Shown here: one piece after another, positions 50,518 to 58,840 of the stretch | Layout of the letters: every line of letters starts with the position of its first letter | Numbering within the stretch: position 1 is the stretch's first letter | Assembly: GCA_001725155.1 (NCBI GenBank) | Contig: MEFP01000005.1 | Location: 212,206-276,205 of the forward strand | Direction of reading: 5' to 3' | Length of the DNA: 64,000 bases | From: Lysobacteraceae bacterium SCN 69-320 | GTDB taxonomy: Bacteria; Pseudomonadota; Gammaproteobacteria; Xanthomonadales; Rhodanobacteraceae | Notes under the pieces: generated by a model | Database searches by the model: none | What the model was told of the DNA's origin: nothing | Seen by the model: only the letters and a program-made list of their open reading frames with translations | Made by a program: the position numbers and the translations under genes

Positions 50518-51372
50518 ATGCAGACTTCGCCACCGCTTTCGCACGCCGACGACCTGGCCGACTTCCACGCCCGCGCCGTCACCCTGGACGGCGTGACCCG
50601 GCGCGTGCACGTATCCGGCTCGGGCCCGGCCGTCATCGTGCTCGCCGAGATGCCCGGCATCAGCCCGCAGGTCGCGCGTTTCGCACGCTGGGTGCGCGAA
50701 AGCGGATTCAGCGTCTACCTGCCCTCGCTGTTCGGCAGCGACGGCGCCGTGGCCGAAGCCGAAGCCGGCCTGGCCGTGCTGCGTCGCGCCTGCATCAGCG
50801 CCGAGTTCCATGCGCTGGCCGGACGCGGCGCCAGTCCGGTCACCGCCTGGCTGCGCGCGCTCGCGCGCCGCGCGATGGACGAATGCGGCGGGCCCGGCGT
50901 CGGCGCGGTCGGCATGTGCTTCACCGGCAATTTCGCGCTGTCGATGATGCTGGAGCCGGCCGTGCTCGCCCCCGTGCTCGCGCAGCCGTCGCTGCCGCTG
51001 GACGATCCCGCAGCACTGGAAAGCGATGCCGAGGAACTCGCCGCGATCCGCGCGCGGCTGGAGCGCGACGGACTCACGGTGCTCGCGTATCGCTTCGACG
51101 GCGACCGCCACTGCCGCGCCGAACGCTTCGCCGCGTATCGGGCCGCGCTCGGCGAGCGCTTCATCGGCCGCGTGCTGCCGGACAGCGCGGCGAATCCGGC
51201 GCCGCCGCCGTTCTCGCGCGACGTCGTCGCGAGTCCGCACAGCGTATTGACCGCGCACCTCATCGACGCGGCCGGCGAGCCGACCCTGCAGGCGCGCGAC
51301 GAGGTGCTCGCGTTCCTGCGGCAGCGCCTGTATGCGATGCCGCCGCTGTTCCCGGCGGAGACCGTGCTGTGA
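50518..51372 (+). CDS. Dienelactone hydrolase family protein
   Basis: 284 residues. The nucleophile elbow GMCFTGNFALSM places Cys as nucleophile, as in dienelactone hydrolases; VIVLAEMPGISPQV gives the oxyanion region. The C-terminal His is near RHCRAERFAAY. Start at 50518 with GGAGAG upstream (a frame from 50497 overlaps the LysE stop). Its stop overlaps the next start. It may hydrolyse a lactone or ester from the cluster's substrate. Confidence 0.85.
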   Translation: MQTSPPLSHADDLADFHARAVTLDGVTRRVHVSGSGPAVIVLAEMPGISPQVARFARWVRESGFSVYLPSLFGSDGAVAEAEAGLAVLRRACISAEFHALAGRGASPVTAWLRALARRAMDECGGPGVGAVGMCFTGNFALSMMLEPAVLAPVLAQPSLPLDDPAALESDAEELAAIRARLERDGLTVLAYRFDGDRHCRAERFAAYRAALGERFIGRVLPDSAANPAPPPFSRDVVASPHSVLTAHLIDAAGEPTLQARDEVLAFLRQRLYAMPPLFPAETVL

Positions 51373-52238
51373 GCGTCGGCTTCATCGGCATCGGCCGCAT
51401 GGGATTGCCGATGGCGCGCAATCTGCTGCGCGCCGGCATTGCGCTGGACGTCTGGAACCGCTCGCCGGAGCAATGCGCGGAACTCGTCGGCGGCGGAGCG
51501 CGGTGCGCCGACTCCGTCGACGCGCTGTTCGAGCGCTGCGACATCGTCTTCCTCATGCTGTTGAACGAAGCCGCCGTCGACGCCGTGCTCGGCCGCGGCA
51601 CACCGGCCTTCGCGTCGCGCGCCGCCGGCACGACCGTGGTCCAGCTCGGAACGACGTCGCCGGAATTCTCCGCGGCGCTGGCCGCGGACCTGCGCGCCGC
51701 CGGCGGCGCGTATGTCGAAGCGCCCGTGTCCGGATCGCGGGTGCCGGCCGAAGAAGGCCGCCTCGTCGGCATGGTCGCGGGCCACGACGCTGAGGTGGAG
51801 GCGGTGCTGCCGCTGCTTGCGCCGCTGTGCGCCAGCGTGTTCCGCTGCGGCGACGTGCCGGGTGCGCTGCGCATGAAGCTCGCGGCGAATCACTTCCTGA
51901 TCGGCCTGGTGACCGTGCTCGCCGAAACCGTCCATGCGGCGCGCGCCGCCGGCGTGGATCTGGACACCTTGCGCCAGGTGATCGATGCCGGCCCCATGGC
52001 CAGCGCCGTGTCGCGCGCGAAGCTGGGCAAGCTCCTCGCTGCGGATTTTTCCGCACAGGCGGCGATCCGCGACGTCAGCACGATCACGCAGCTCGTGGCC
52101 GCGCAATGCCGGCAGGCCGGCGCCGCCGCACCGCTGATCGAACACTGCGTCGCGCTCTATCGCACGACCGCCGCGGGCGCACATGCGGACGAGGACATGA
52201 TCGCCGTCATCCATGCCTTCGCCGGACCCGCAACCTGA
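51369..52238 (+). CDS. 3-Hydroxyisobutyrate dehydrogenase-type NAD(P) oxidoreductase
   Basis: 289 residues from a GTG overlapping the previous stop. The Rossmann motif VGFIGIGRMGLPMARNL, family motif YVEAPVSGSRVPAEEGRL and catalytic Lys in LKLAANHF (MKLAANHFL) match beta-hydroxyacid dehydrogenases. It oxidises or reduces a beta-hydroxy acid. With the hydrolase and cupin genes it forms a probable catabolic unit. Confidence 0.9.
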   Translation: MSVGFIGIGRMGLPMARNLLRAGIALDVWNRSPEQCAELVGGGARCADSVDALFERCDIVFLMLLNEAAVDAVLGRGTPAFASRAAGTTVVQLGTTSPEFSAALAADLRAAGGAYVEAPVSGSRVPAEEGRLVGMVAGHDAEVEAVLPLLAPLCASVFRCGDVPGALRMKLAANHFLIGLVTVLAETVHAARAAGVDLDTLRQVIDAGPMASAVSRAKLGKLLAADFSAQAAIRDVSTITQLVAAQCRQAGAAAPLIEHCVALYRTTAAGAHADEDMIAVIHAFAGPAT

Positions 52239-52269
52239 CCACTACCTGCTGACTGCCGGAAGCCACGCC

Positions 52270-52758
52270 GTGACTCCAGACCCCGACCCCGAATTCCCGC
52301 TGGCGGCGATCGCCGCCGACGTGCCGAGCCGTACGCTGCGCTCGATCTACCCGGCGCCGTTCGCGGCGCTGTTCGAAGGGCGCGACAAGAAAGCACTCGG
52401 CGCGCTCTTCGGTCTGAGCAACTTCGGCGTCAATCTGACGCGACTGGCGCCGGGCGCAGCATCGTCGCTGCGGCATGCGCATACGCGGCAGGACGAGTTC
52501 GTCTACGTCCTCGACGGCGAACTCGTGCTGCATACCGACGAAGGCGCCACGCTCCTGTCGACCGGCATGTGCGCCGGCTTCCGCGCGGGCACCGGCAATG
52601 CGCACCGGCTCGTGAACGCAACATCGCACGACGCGACCTATCTCGAAATCGGCGACCGCAGCGCCGGCGACGAAGCGAGCTATCCCGACGATGACCTCGT
52701 CGCCCGGCTCGACGCCGGAACATGGCGCTTTTTCCACAAGGACGGCAGGCCGTACTGA
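52270..52758 (+). CDS. Cupin domain protein
   Basis: 162 residues. Cupin motifs: LRHAHTRQDEFVYVLDGELVLHTDEG and GTGNAHRLVNATSHDATYLEIGDR. Start at GTG 52270 because GGAAG lies 7 bases before it; an ATG at 52213 inside the previous gene is possible. Last gene of the cluster; it may be an isomerase or a dioxygenase. Confidence 0.8.
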   Translation: MTPDPDPEFPLAAIAADVPSRTLRSIYPAPFAALFEGRDKKALGALFGLSNFGVNLTRLAPGAASSLRHAHTRQDEFVYVLDGELVLHTDEGATLLSTGMCAGFRAGTGNAHRLVNATSHDATYLEIGDRSAGDEASYPDDDLVARLDAGTWRFFHKDGRPY

Positions 52759-52824
52759 GGGGCGGTTGCCGATTGTTTCACGACGCCGCCGCGCGTCATC
52801 GCCGACGACATTGATGGACACGCC

Positions 52825-53979
52825 ATGATCCGGAACGACCTCGACGCCGCGCCGCACACCGTTGCCCCGACGCCGCCGACCGCGGCAATCGCGCCAATGC
52901 TCCGCCTGCACCGGGCGAAGCGCTGGACACACGGCCGCCTCGCGCTCGCGACGGTCTGGCTCGCACTTGGCGCGGCCCAGGCCGCCGACCTGGTTCCGGT
53001 CGCACAGGTCGAGCAGGACTACGTCAGGCCGCACGCGCTCGTCGATGTCGGCGACGGGCGGCGCATGAATCTGTTCTGCCTCGGCGAAGGCCCCACGACC
53101 GTGGTCTTCGATTCCGGCCTCAGCGACTGGTCCAGCACCTGGGCGCTGATCCAGCCGGCGGTCGCACGCGCGACACGCGCCTGCACCTACGACCGGCCCG
53201 GCATGGGCTACAGCGATCCTTCACCGCTGCCGCGCACGCCCGAGGCCGCGGTGCAGGATCTGAGCACCTTGCTGAAACGCGGCGGCATCAACGGTCGCGT
53301 CGTTCTCGTCGGCCATTCGCTCGGCGGGTTCCACGCGAAGCTGTTCGCGGTCACCTATCCGGAACAGGTCGCCGGGCTCGTGCTCGTGGACCCGGCCGAG
53401 GAACGCCTGTGGGACCGCGTCGAGTCCTCGCTCGCGCGGCGCTTCGGCGCGACACCCGTGCGGGCGGCCCGCGCCGAGGACGAACGCGACATCGCCGCGG
53501 CGATCACGCATTTCGCCGACTGCGCGCAGACCACGCGTGCCGGCGGACTGACCGAACAGCAGTACCGCCGCTGCACCGATCCCGTACGGTTGCCGCTCGG
53601 CACGGCCATCCTGCAGGAACGCCGCACGCTGCAGCAGAGCGTCGCCTACCAGGAGGCGCAGGCCTCGGAAATCGCGCATTGCATGTACGCACAGAATCCC
53701 GCGGCCGATGCGCGCTATCGCCGCCTGTTCGCCGGTCGCACGCCGCTGGGCGATCTTCCGCTGATCGTGCTGACGCACGGACTCTACGACCTGTCCGAAC
53801 CGGACTGGGAAGTCCACTACTGGAGCTGGCGCAAGGCTCACGAACTGACCGCGACCTTGTCGCGCCGCGGCCGGCACGAGATGGTCGCGCACGCCAATCA
53901 CAACATGCAGGTCGATCGGCCCGACGCCATCGTGGATGCGGTGCTCAAGGTCGTGGCGATGGTGGAACAGCCGCCGTAA
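52825..53979 (+). CDS. Exported alpha/beta hydrolase
   Basis: 384 residues. The first 25-55 contain a basic leader and a hydrophobic stretch ending AQAADL, so it is probably exported, from M25 or the first ATG. Core: VVFDSGLSDWSSTW, CTYDRPGMGYSDPSP, the nucleophile elbow GHSLGGFHAKLFA and LTHGLYDLSEPDWEVHYW. The catalytic His is probably in MVAHANHNMQ. Substrate unknown. Confidence 0.8.
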   Translation: MIRNDLDAAPHTVAPTPPTAAIAPMLRLHRAKRWTHGRLALATVWLALGAAQAADLVPVAQVEQDYVRPHALVDVGDGRRMNLFCLGEGPTTVVFDSGLSDWSSTWALIQPAVARATRACTYDRPGMGYSDPSPLPRTPEAAVQDLSTLLKRGGINGRVVLVGHSLGGFHAKLFAVTYPEQVAGLVLVDPAEERLWDRVESSLARRFGATPVRAARAEDERDIAAAITHFADCAQTTRAGGLTEQQYRRCTDPVRLPLGTAILQERRTLQQSVAYQEAQASEIAHCMYAQNPAADARYRRLFAGRTPLGDLPLIVLTHGLYDLSEPDWEVHYWSWRKAHELTATLSRRGRHEMVAHANHNMQVDRPDAIVDAVLKVVAMVEQPP

Positions 53980-54578
53980 CGACCGTCGCCGACGGCAGAT
54001 CCGCAGCGAAAGACTCGAGTCGACGCGGTCCGGCATTCGCTGCCGTACACCGATGCCGATGACCGGCGGCGACAGCGCATACACCGCATGTCGCGGCGCG
54101 AAGCTTGCGGGAATCCCGCATGTCCGGCGACTGCACCGGCCGCTACGTCGCACGGCTGCCGGGAACCCCGGTCGCACGCGTCGCGCCGGGCGCCACGCCG
54201 GCCCCACTGCTCGGCAGGCACCGGCACGGCGACATCGGCCACGAAGTCGCCGGTGACGCCGCTCGACCACGCGGCGCAGGCCGGCTGCGCCTGGACATGC
54301 GCGATCCGAACAACCGCCAGCAAGGGCGCTCCGCCGCGCGCGTCGCTGGAGGGCAAGCGTCCGTCGGGCGTGCCGGTCATCGGCGCCCGCTTCGCCAACT
54401 GCGTCAATGCGAACGTCAGCCCGGGCGTGCGGGCCGACTACCCGGCCGCGCGGCCGCTGACGACACGCGCAGCCGGCGTGATGGAGAACGACACGCCCCG
54501 GTCCGTGAGTCCGGCCCCGGCACACCGTCCACGCAGCGCGCGTTCGCAGCGACGTCGTGGCGGAACGCGGCGAGTCGC
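53980..54578. other. Gene-poor stretch downstream of the anti-sigma gene
   Basis: 599 bases with no convincing gene. Two moderately long frames (one on each strand) have composition unlike the real genes and no family similarity. The spot after a sigma/anti-sigma pair often holds a target gene; here it seems to have decayed or is not recognisable to me. Confidence 0.45.
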
Positions 54579-55205
54579 CTAGCGCACGAACTCGACGGGA
54601 TAGTTCGCGAGCTGCCGGCCGCCGCAGGCGACGCCGACCTCGGCCCGCCCCGGCGCCAGGCGCGCCGCGGCGAGGCTGACGTTGGCGAAGCCGGAATCGT
54701 CCGGCGCGACGGTCGCCTCCAGCGTGTTGCCGCCCTGCACGATGCGCACCGTCGGCGTACAGCCCGCTTCGGCGACGGCCGGGACACTGAGCACGACCAG
54801 GCCGCCGGCCGGCAGGCGCAAGGTCGGCGCGACCGCGACGCTGCTGCGCAGCCGGTCGACCGACAGCAGGGTGATCGGTGCGAGCGCAGCCGGCGCCGGC
54901 GACCACGAGCGGCCGAGCACGAGGCCGATCGCCAGCGCCGCGCAGGCCGCAGCCGCGAGCGGAATCCAGACCGGCGCGGGTTTGCGCAGCCGCAGCGGCC
55001 GCACGACCGGGCCGGCGGCCGGTTCGCCGCGCGGCGCCGCCAGCGGCGCCGCGGCCAGCCCCATGCGCAACGCCGTGTCGGCATCGACGAGTTCGGCGAG
55101 CTCCGGGCGTTCGATCATGAGCACTTCGAACGCCTCGGCGGCTGCATCGTCCATCTCGCCGTCGAGATAGGCGCGCAGCAGGTGATTGTCGAGTGCGGAA
55201 ATCAT
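54579..55205 (-). CDS. Anti-sigma factor, single membrane helix
   Basis: 208 residues. The cytosolic N-terminus (LLRAYLDGEMDDAAAEAFEVLMIERPELAELVDAD) resembles a zinc-less anti-sigma domain. A membrane helix lies at about 78-97 (WIPLAAAACAALAIGLVLG), followed by a periplasmic beta-rich domain (GGLVVLSVPAVAEAGC...). Start overlaps the sigma stop by ATGA. It is expected to hold the sigma factor at the membrane until envelope stress. Confidence 0.8.
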   Translation of the reverse strand: MISALDNHLLRAYLDGEMDDAAAEAFEVLMIERPELAELVDADTALRMGLAAAPLAAPRGEPAAGPVVRPLRLRKPAPVWIPLAAAACAALAIGLVLGRSWSPAPAALAPITLLSVDRLRSSVAVAPTLRLPAGGLVVLSVPAVAEAGCTPTVRIVQGGNTLEATVAPDDSGFANVSLAAARLAPGRAEVGVACGGRQLANYPVEFVR

Positions 55206-55828
55206 TCGGACCTCGGTATGCCACGCATAGGGAGCGCGGAATGGGCCAGTTCTCGCACCCGGTCTCCGGTTTCCTGCAACTTCTCGCGCAGCCGTTCACG
55301 CATGCGCGAGCGGGCGCGGAAAATCACCTTGTCGAACTGGTCCGCGGTCAGCTCCAGTCTATGCATGAGCTCGCTCTTGCCGGCGCCGTCGATGTAGAAG
55401 CCGGTCAGCAGGTCGCGGTCGCGCTGCGCCGGCAGCTCGGCCAGCACTTCGTGGGCGATGCGCCGCAGCTCGTCCTCTTCGCACTGCTCCAGCGGCGTCA
55501 GCTGACGGTCGTGCCACATCGGCGCTTCCTGCTCGGGCAGCTCGGCCAGCGCCATCGGCTGTGCCCGGCGGTGCGCTGCGTAGACGATGTGCCGCGCGGA
55601 CTGATGCATATAGGCGGCCAGCGCCTCCGGCTGCCGGATGCGCCCTTCGCGCAGCGCAATCACGACGGCGACGAGCACGTCCTGGGTCAGATCGCTGGTC
55701 AAGGTCGGATCGCGCGTCATGCGCAGGATCATTGCCCGTACACCGGGAAGGCGCGCCACCACCTCGGATTCGGACAGCCCGGCGCTCGACGACCCAGCCT
55801 CGTCCTGTTCGCCTGAAGCCCCCTCCAT
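55202..55828 (-). CDS. ECF-like sigma-70 factor, paralogue of the one at 39282
   Basis: 208 residues. Region 2 (VRAMILRMTRDPTLTSDLTQDVLVAVVIALREG) and region 4 (ELPAQRDRDLLTGFYIDGAGKSELMHRLELTADQFDKVIFRARSRMRE). The second block closely follows that of the other sigma factor (DLL-x-x-[YF]...F-D-[RK]-V-[LI]-[YF]-R-A-R). Start at 55828; the longer frame is shadow. It pairs with a membrane anti-sigma. Confidence 0.85.
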   Translation of the reverse strand: MEGASGEQDEAGSSSAGLSESEVVARLPGVRAMILRMTRDPTLTSDLTQDVLVAVVIALREGRIRQPEALAAYMHQSARHIVYAAHRRAQPMALAELPEQEAPMWHDRQLTPLEQCEEDELRRIAHEVLAELPAQRDRDLLTGFYIDGAGKSELMHRLELTADQFDKVIFRARSRMRERLREKLQETGDRVRELAHSALPMRGIPRSE

Positions 55829-56129
55829 CGCTCCCCCCGTCGGCCCGTGCCGGCCGAACCGTCGTCGTAGCCGGCTTATGCGATGAATCGCGCTCGCCAG
55901 GCCCCCGCCCCGCGTCGGATCCAGCATAGCGAGCCTCGACACTTTTTTCACGTTGCGACTATGCAGCCTGGAACACGGCAAGGACCGGCGAAGCGGCGCC
56001 GCTCTCTGCCGTGCGCCTGGCCGCCGCCGCGCCGACGAGCGGCGTTTCCGCGGAACGACTTCGCGGCCCCGGCGCTGCGCTCGCGGCCACGGCCGCACGG
56101 CGGCGCATGGAAGCACCGGCCCGCACCCG
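55829..56129. other. Intergenic stretch upstream of the second sigma gene
   Basis: 301 bases. It should contain the sigma promoter on the minus strand and the end of the regulator gene to the right. No clear hairpin; I see nothing else. Confidence 0.5.
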
Positions 56130-56891
56130 CTAGAGCTTCGCGTGCTTCAGCCGTTCGGCGACCGCGTCGAGATAGCTCGGCCCGACCTGCACGCTGGCGC
56201 CGTCGCGCACGGTCAGCGTGATGCTGCCGTTGGCATGCCGCCGCACCGTCGTGACCAGGCTCAGGCGCACGAACGCGGAACGGTGGACACGCAGGAGCTG
56301 GTCCGGATCCAGGCGACGCTGCAGCGCGCCCATGGTCGCGCGATGGATATGGCTGCGCGTCTCGGTATGCAGCATGACGTAGTCGCGTGCGGCTTCTATC
56401 CAGTCGATCCGGGCTACCGGCACGCGCAGCGAACCGTCGCGCACCTGCACCCAGATCGCATCGTCGTAATCGGCGCCGGCCGCGGGAGCAGCGGCGGGCT
56501 TCGCGGCCGCCGCAGCCTCCTGCAGCGCGCGGCGGCGCCGCGCCCGTTCGACCGCCTGCCGCAGCCGGTCGAAGCGCACAGGCTTGAGCAGATAGTCGGC
56601 GGCCTCGACCTCGAACGCATCCGGCGCGAACTGCTCGAACGCGGTCACGAACACGATTTCCGGCCGCTGCGCGGCCGGCAGGTCGGCGGCGACGGCCAGG
56701 CCGCTCTTCTCCGGCATCTGGATATCGAGCAGGACCAGATCGGGCCGCAGCGCCGCGATCGCCTGGGCCGCCTCGTGGCCGTCGCCCGCCGTGCCGACGA
56801 CTTCCACGCCGGGGCACTGGCGCAGCAGCGCGGCGAGGCGGTCCAGCGCCAGCGGTTCGTCATCGACGAGCAGAATGCGCAGCGTGCTCAT
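56130..56891 (-). CDS. LytTR-type response regulator
   Basis: 253 residues. Receiver domain with Asp10/Asp11, phospho-acceptor Asp56 (LVLLDIQMPEKSG) and Lys near 107 (LLKPVRFDRL). An Ala/Pro-rich linker leads to a LytTR DNA-binding domain (IWVQVRDGSLRVPVARIDWIEAARDYVMLHT, then LLRVHRSAFVRLSLV). It is coupled by ATGA to the LytS-type kinase. It likely controls polysaccharide or cell-envelope genes; the target is not visible. Confidence 0.93.
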   Translation of the reverse strand: MSTLRILLVDDEPLALDRLAALLRQCPGVEVVGTAGDGHEAAQAIAALRPDLVLLDIQMPEKSGLAVAADLPAAQRPEIVFVTAFEQFAPDAFEVEAADYLLKPVRFDRLRQAVERARRRRALQEAAAAAKPAAAPAAGADYDDAIWVQVRDGSLRVPVARIDWIEAARDYVMLHTETRSHIHRATMGALQRRLDPDQLLRVHRSAFVRLSLVTTVRRHANGSITLTVRDGASVQVGPSYLDAVAERLKHAKL

Positions 56892-58009
56892 GCCGCCTGC
56901 ACCGACGACACGGCGGCCGCAGTCAGCGGCAGGCGCACGGTCGCGCGGAACCCCTGCGGCAGCGGCTCGGTGCTGAGCAGACCACGCTCGCCGTACAGCA
57001 CCGCCAGCCGCTGGCGGACGTTCGTCAGCCCGACGCCGGTGCCGCAACCGACGGTCGCTGCCTTGGCCGGATCGCCGTCGTCCTCGATCGTGATCACGAG
57101 GTCGCCGCCCTGCGCGGCAAACGCGATGCGCACGGTCACCGCGCGCCGTGTCGGGGCGACGGCGTACTTGACCGCATTCTCGACCAGGGGCTGCAACAGG
57201 AAGCCCGGCATCCGGCGATCTTCGAGTTCGGGCGGGCAGTCGACCTGGACATGCAGCCGCTCGCCGAAGCGCACGGCCTCGATGTCGAGATAGGTCTCGA
57301 CGGTCGACAGTTCCTGGCCGACGGTCACGGTGTCCTGCAGATCGCCCACGAGCGTCGCGCGCAGAAACGCGGTCAGTTTCGCGAGCATCGCTTCGGCGTC
57401 CTCGTTGCGCTGATTGACGACCAGCGAGGACGCCGCATTCAGCGCATTGAACAGCAGGTGCGGATTGAGCTGGTATTTCAGCGCCGCCAGCCGCGCCGTG
57501 CTCGCCTGCGCTTCGGCCTGCGCCGCCTGCTCGCGCGCCCGCATCTCGGCGGCACGCGCGTCGGCAAGTTCACGCTCGCGTTCGCGCACGGTGCGGCTGG
57601 CCTGGATGATGACGAGAATCGCCGCGATCAGCCCGTACAGCCAGATGAATCCGACGGTGTTGTTGAGCGTCCTCGCCAGCGCCGCGAACGGGTTCTCCTG
57701 GGCAGCCGCGCGCAGCCACCAGGTCGCCGCGAAATCGGCAACGCCGAGCAGCGCGGATGCGAGCACGACGACGCCGGCCATCACGACGAGCCGCGCCGCC
57801 AGCGGCCGATGACGCACGTGGACGGCAGCCAGGTGGATCAGCGTCGTCAACGCGATGCCGACGAGATAGAGCACCGCGACGTGCTCCAGGAACCGCGCAG
57901 GCAGCTGGCCGGTACCGAAATAGGTCGGCAGCACGAACAGGCCGCAGGACAGCGTCCAGACGCTGAAGCCCAGCCACGCCGCCTGCCGCGAATCCTCGCT
58001 CAACCGCCC
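56888..58009 (-). CDS. LytS-type sensor histidine kinase
   Basis: 373 residues. Four N-terminal membrane helices (about 12-30, 43-65, 74-95, 118-137), a coiled-coil (140-170), then the His_kinase domain with phospho-accepting His185 (YQLNPHLLFNALNA) and a HATPase with FLLQPLVENAVKYA and GCGTGVGLTNVRQRL. Partner of the LytTR regulator. Start at 58009; a further ATG 33 bases upstream is possible. Confidence 0.92.
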   Translation of the reverse strand, partial: GRLSEDSRQAAWLGFSVWTLSCGLFVLPTYFGTGQLPARFLEHVAVLYLVGIALTTLIHLAAVHVRHRPLAARLVVMAGVVVLASALLGVADFAATWWLRAAAQENPFAALARTLNNTVGFIWLYGLIAAILVIIQASRTVRERERELADARAAEMRAREQAAQAEAQASTARLAALKYQLNPHLLFNALNAASSLVVNQRNEDAEAMLAKLTAFLRATLVGDLQDTVTVGQELSTVETYLDIEAVRFGERLHVQVDCPPELEDRRMPGFLLQPLVENAVKYAVAPTRRAVTVRIAFAAQGGDLVITIEDDGDPAKAATVGCGTGVGLTNVRQRLAVLYGERGLLSTEPLPQGFRATVRLPLTAAAVSSVQAA

Positions 58010-58313
58010 CATCGCCGTCCTCCGCGTTTTCGACACGCGCACCTTAGTGCAACAACCGCGTCACGGCCGATTTTTCGTCCCGCGTTTTGCCACTTTCGTC
58101 GACGCCGGCACGCCTCGTCGACGTGCCGGACGCCCTCGTCGCAACGCGGCTGCCCGGCGTGGCGGCACCGCCTAGCATCCCCGTCGCTCCGCCCGGGTTG
58201 CCGCCGCCCGCCGGACAAAAAAAACGCCGGACCGGCGCTCGGTGCGCGGCCCCGGCGCCGGACACCGACAGCCGACGACGGCCCAATCAACGACCTTCGG
58301 GAGAACACGATCC
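58010..58313. other. Divergent intergenic region between the LytS-type kinase and an NTF2-like gene
   Basis: 304 bases holding promoters for both strands. On the minus strand GCCGGTCCGGC followed by eight T (58217-58237) forms a weak terminator-like hairpin about 210 bases before the kinase start. It could be an attenuator, but its 4-6 bp stem is marginal. GGGAG before the right-hand gene is its ribosome site. Confidence 0.5.
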
Positions 58314-58793
58314 ATGATGCGCAGACTGCTGCTCGCCGCCGCCGCGGCAACCCTCGCCCACGCCGCCGTCGCGGCTCCGCCCGGCGACGCCGATCGCGCC
58401 GCGCTGGAGAAAGTCGCCGCCGATCTCGATGCCGTGTGGGACGCCGGCGATACGGCCGCGGTGGCCGCGTTCTACGCCGCCGACGGCAGCCTGCGGATGG
58501 ACGGCCGCGCCTTCGTTCAGGGCCGCGACGCGATACGGCGCTATTTCGACGAGACCATGGCTCGACGCCCTGCCGGCGCGCGGCATGTCACCACGGTGCA
58601 GAACATCGACATGCTGACGCCGGATCTGGCCTTCGTCGACACGCATGCGCGCATCGAGCGCGAACGCACGCCGGGCGAACGCGATGTACTCGCCGACTTC
58701 CACAACCAGACTGTCGCCGTCCGCGCCGACGGAACCTGGCGGTTCCGCATCGTCCGCAGCGAACGCATGGTCGCCGCGAAACCCGCGAACTGA
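58314..58793 (+). CDS. Exported NTF2-like protein (SgcJ/EcaC type)
   Basis: 159 residues with signal peptide (1-20, LLLAAAAATLAHAAVAAP). The mature domain ALEKVAADLDAVWDAGDTAAVAAFYAADGSLRMDG and GRDAIRRYFDETMAR is the SnoaL/NTF2-like pattern of SgcJ/EcaC family proteins. Role unknown, probably binding of a small ligand in the periplasm. Confidence 0.85.
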   Translation: MMRRLLLAAAAATLAHAAVAAPPGDADRAALEKVAADLDAVWDAGDTAAVAAFYAADGSLRMDGRAFVQGRDAIRRYFDETMARRPAGARHVTTVQNIDMLTPDLAFVDTHARIERERTPGERDVLADFHNQTVAVRADGTWRFRIVRSERMVAAKPAN

Positions 58794-58840
58794 AACGGCG
58801 CCTTCGATTGCGGCCGCCTCCATCGCGCTGGGAACCTCTC

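Noticed and set aside
54088..54582. Possible gene downstream of the anti-sigma factor
   Set aside because: Frames on both strands of this interval are of similar quality and neither has a recognisable domain, so no call was made.
54105..55397. Long plus-strand frame (430 codons) opposite the anti-sigma and sigma genes
   Set aside because: It is the shadow of two clear minus-strand genes; its composition is Arg/Gly/Asp-biased with no domain and no ribosome site.
58217..58237. Terminator-like hairpin before the LytS-type kinase on the minus strand
   Set aside because: The stem is only 4-6 bp with almost no loop; not enough to call an attenuator.
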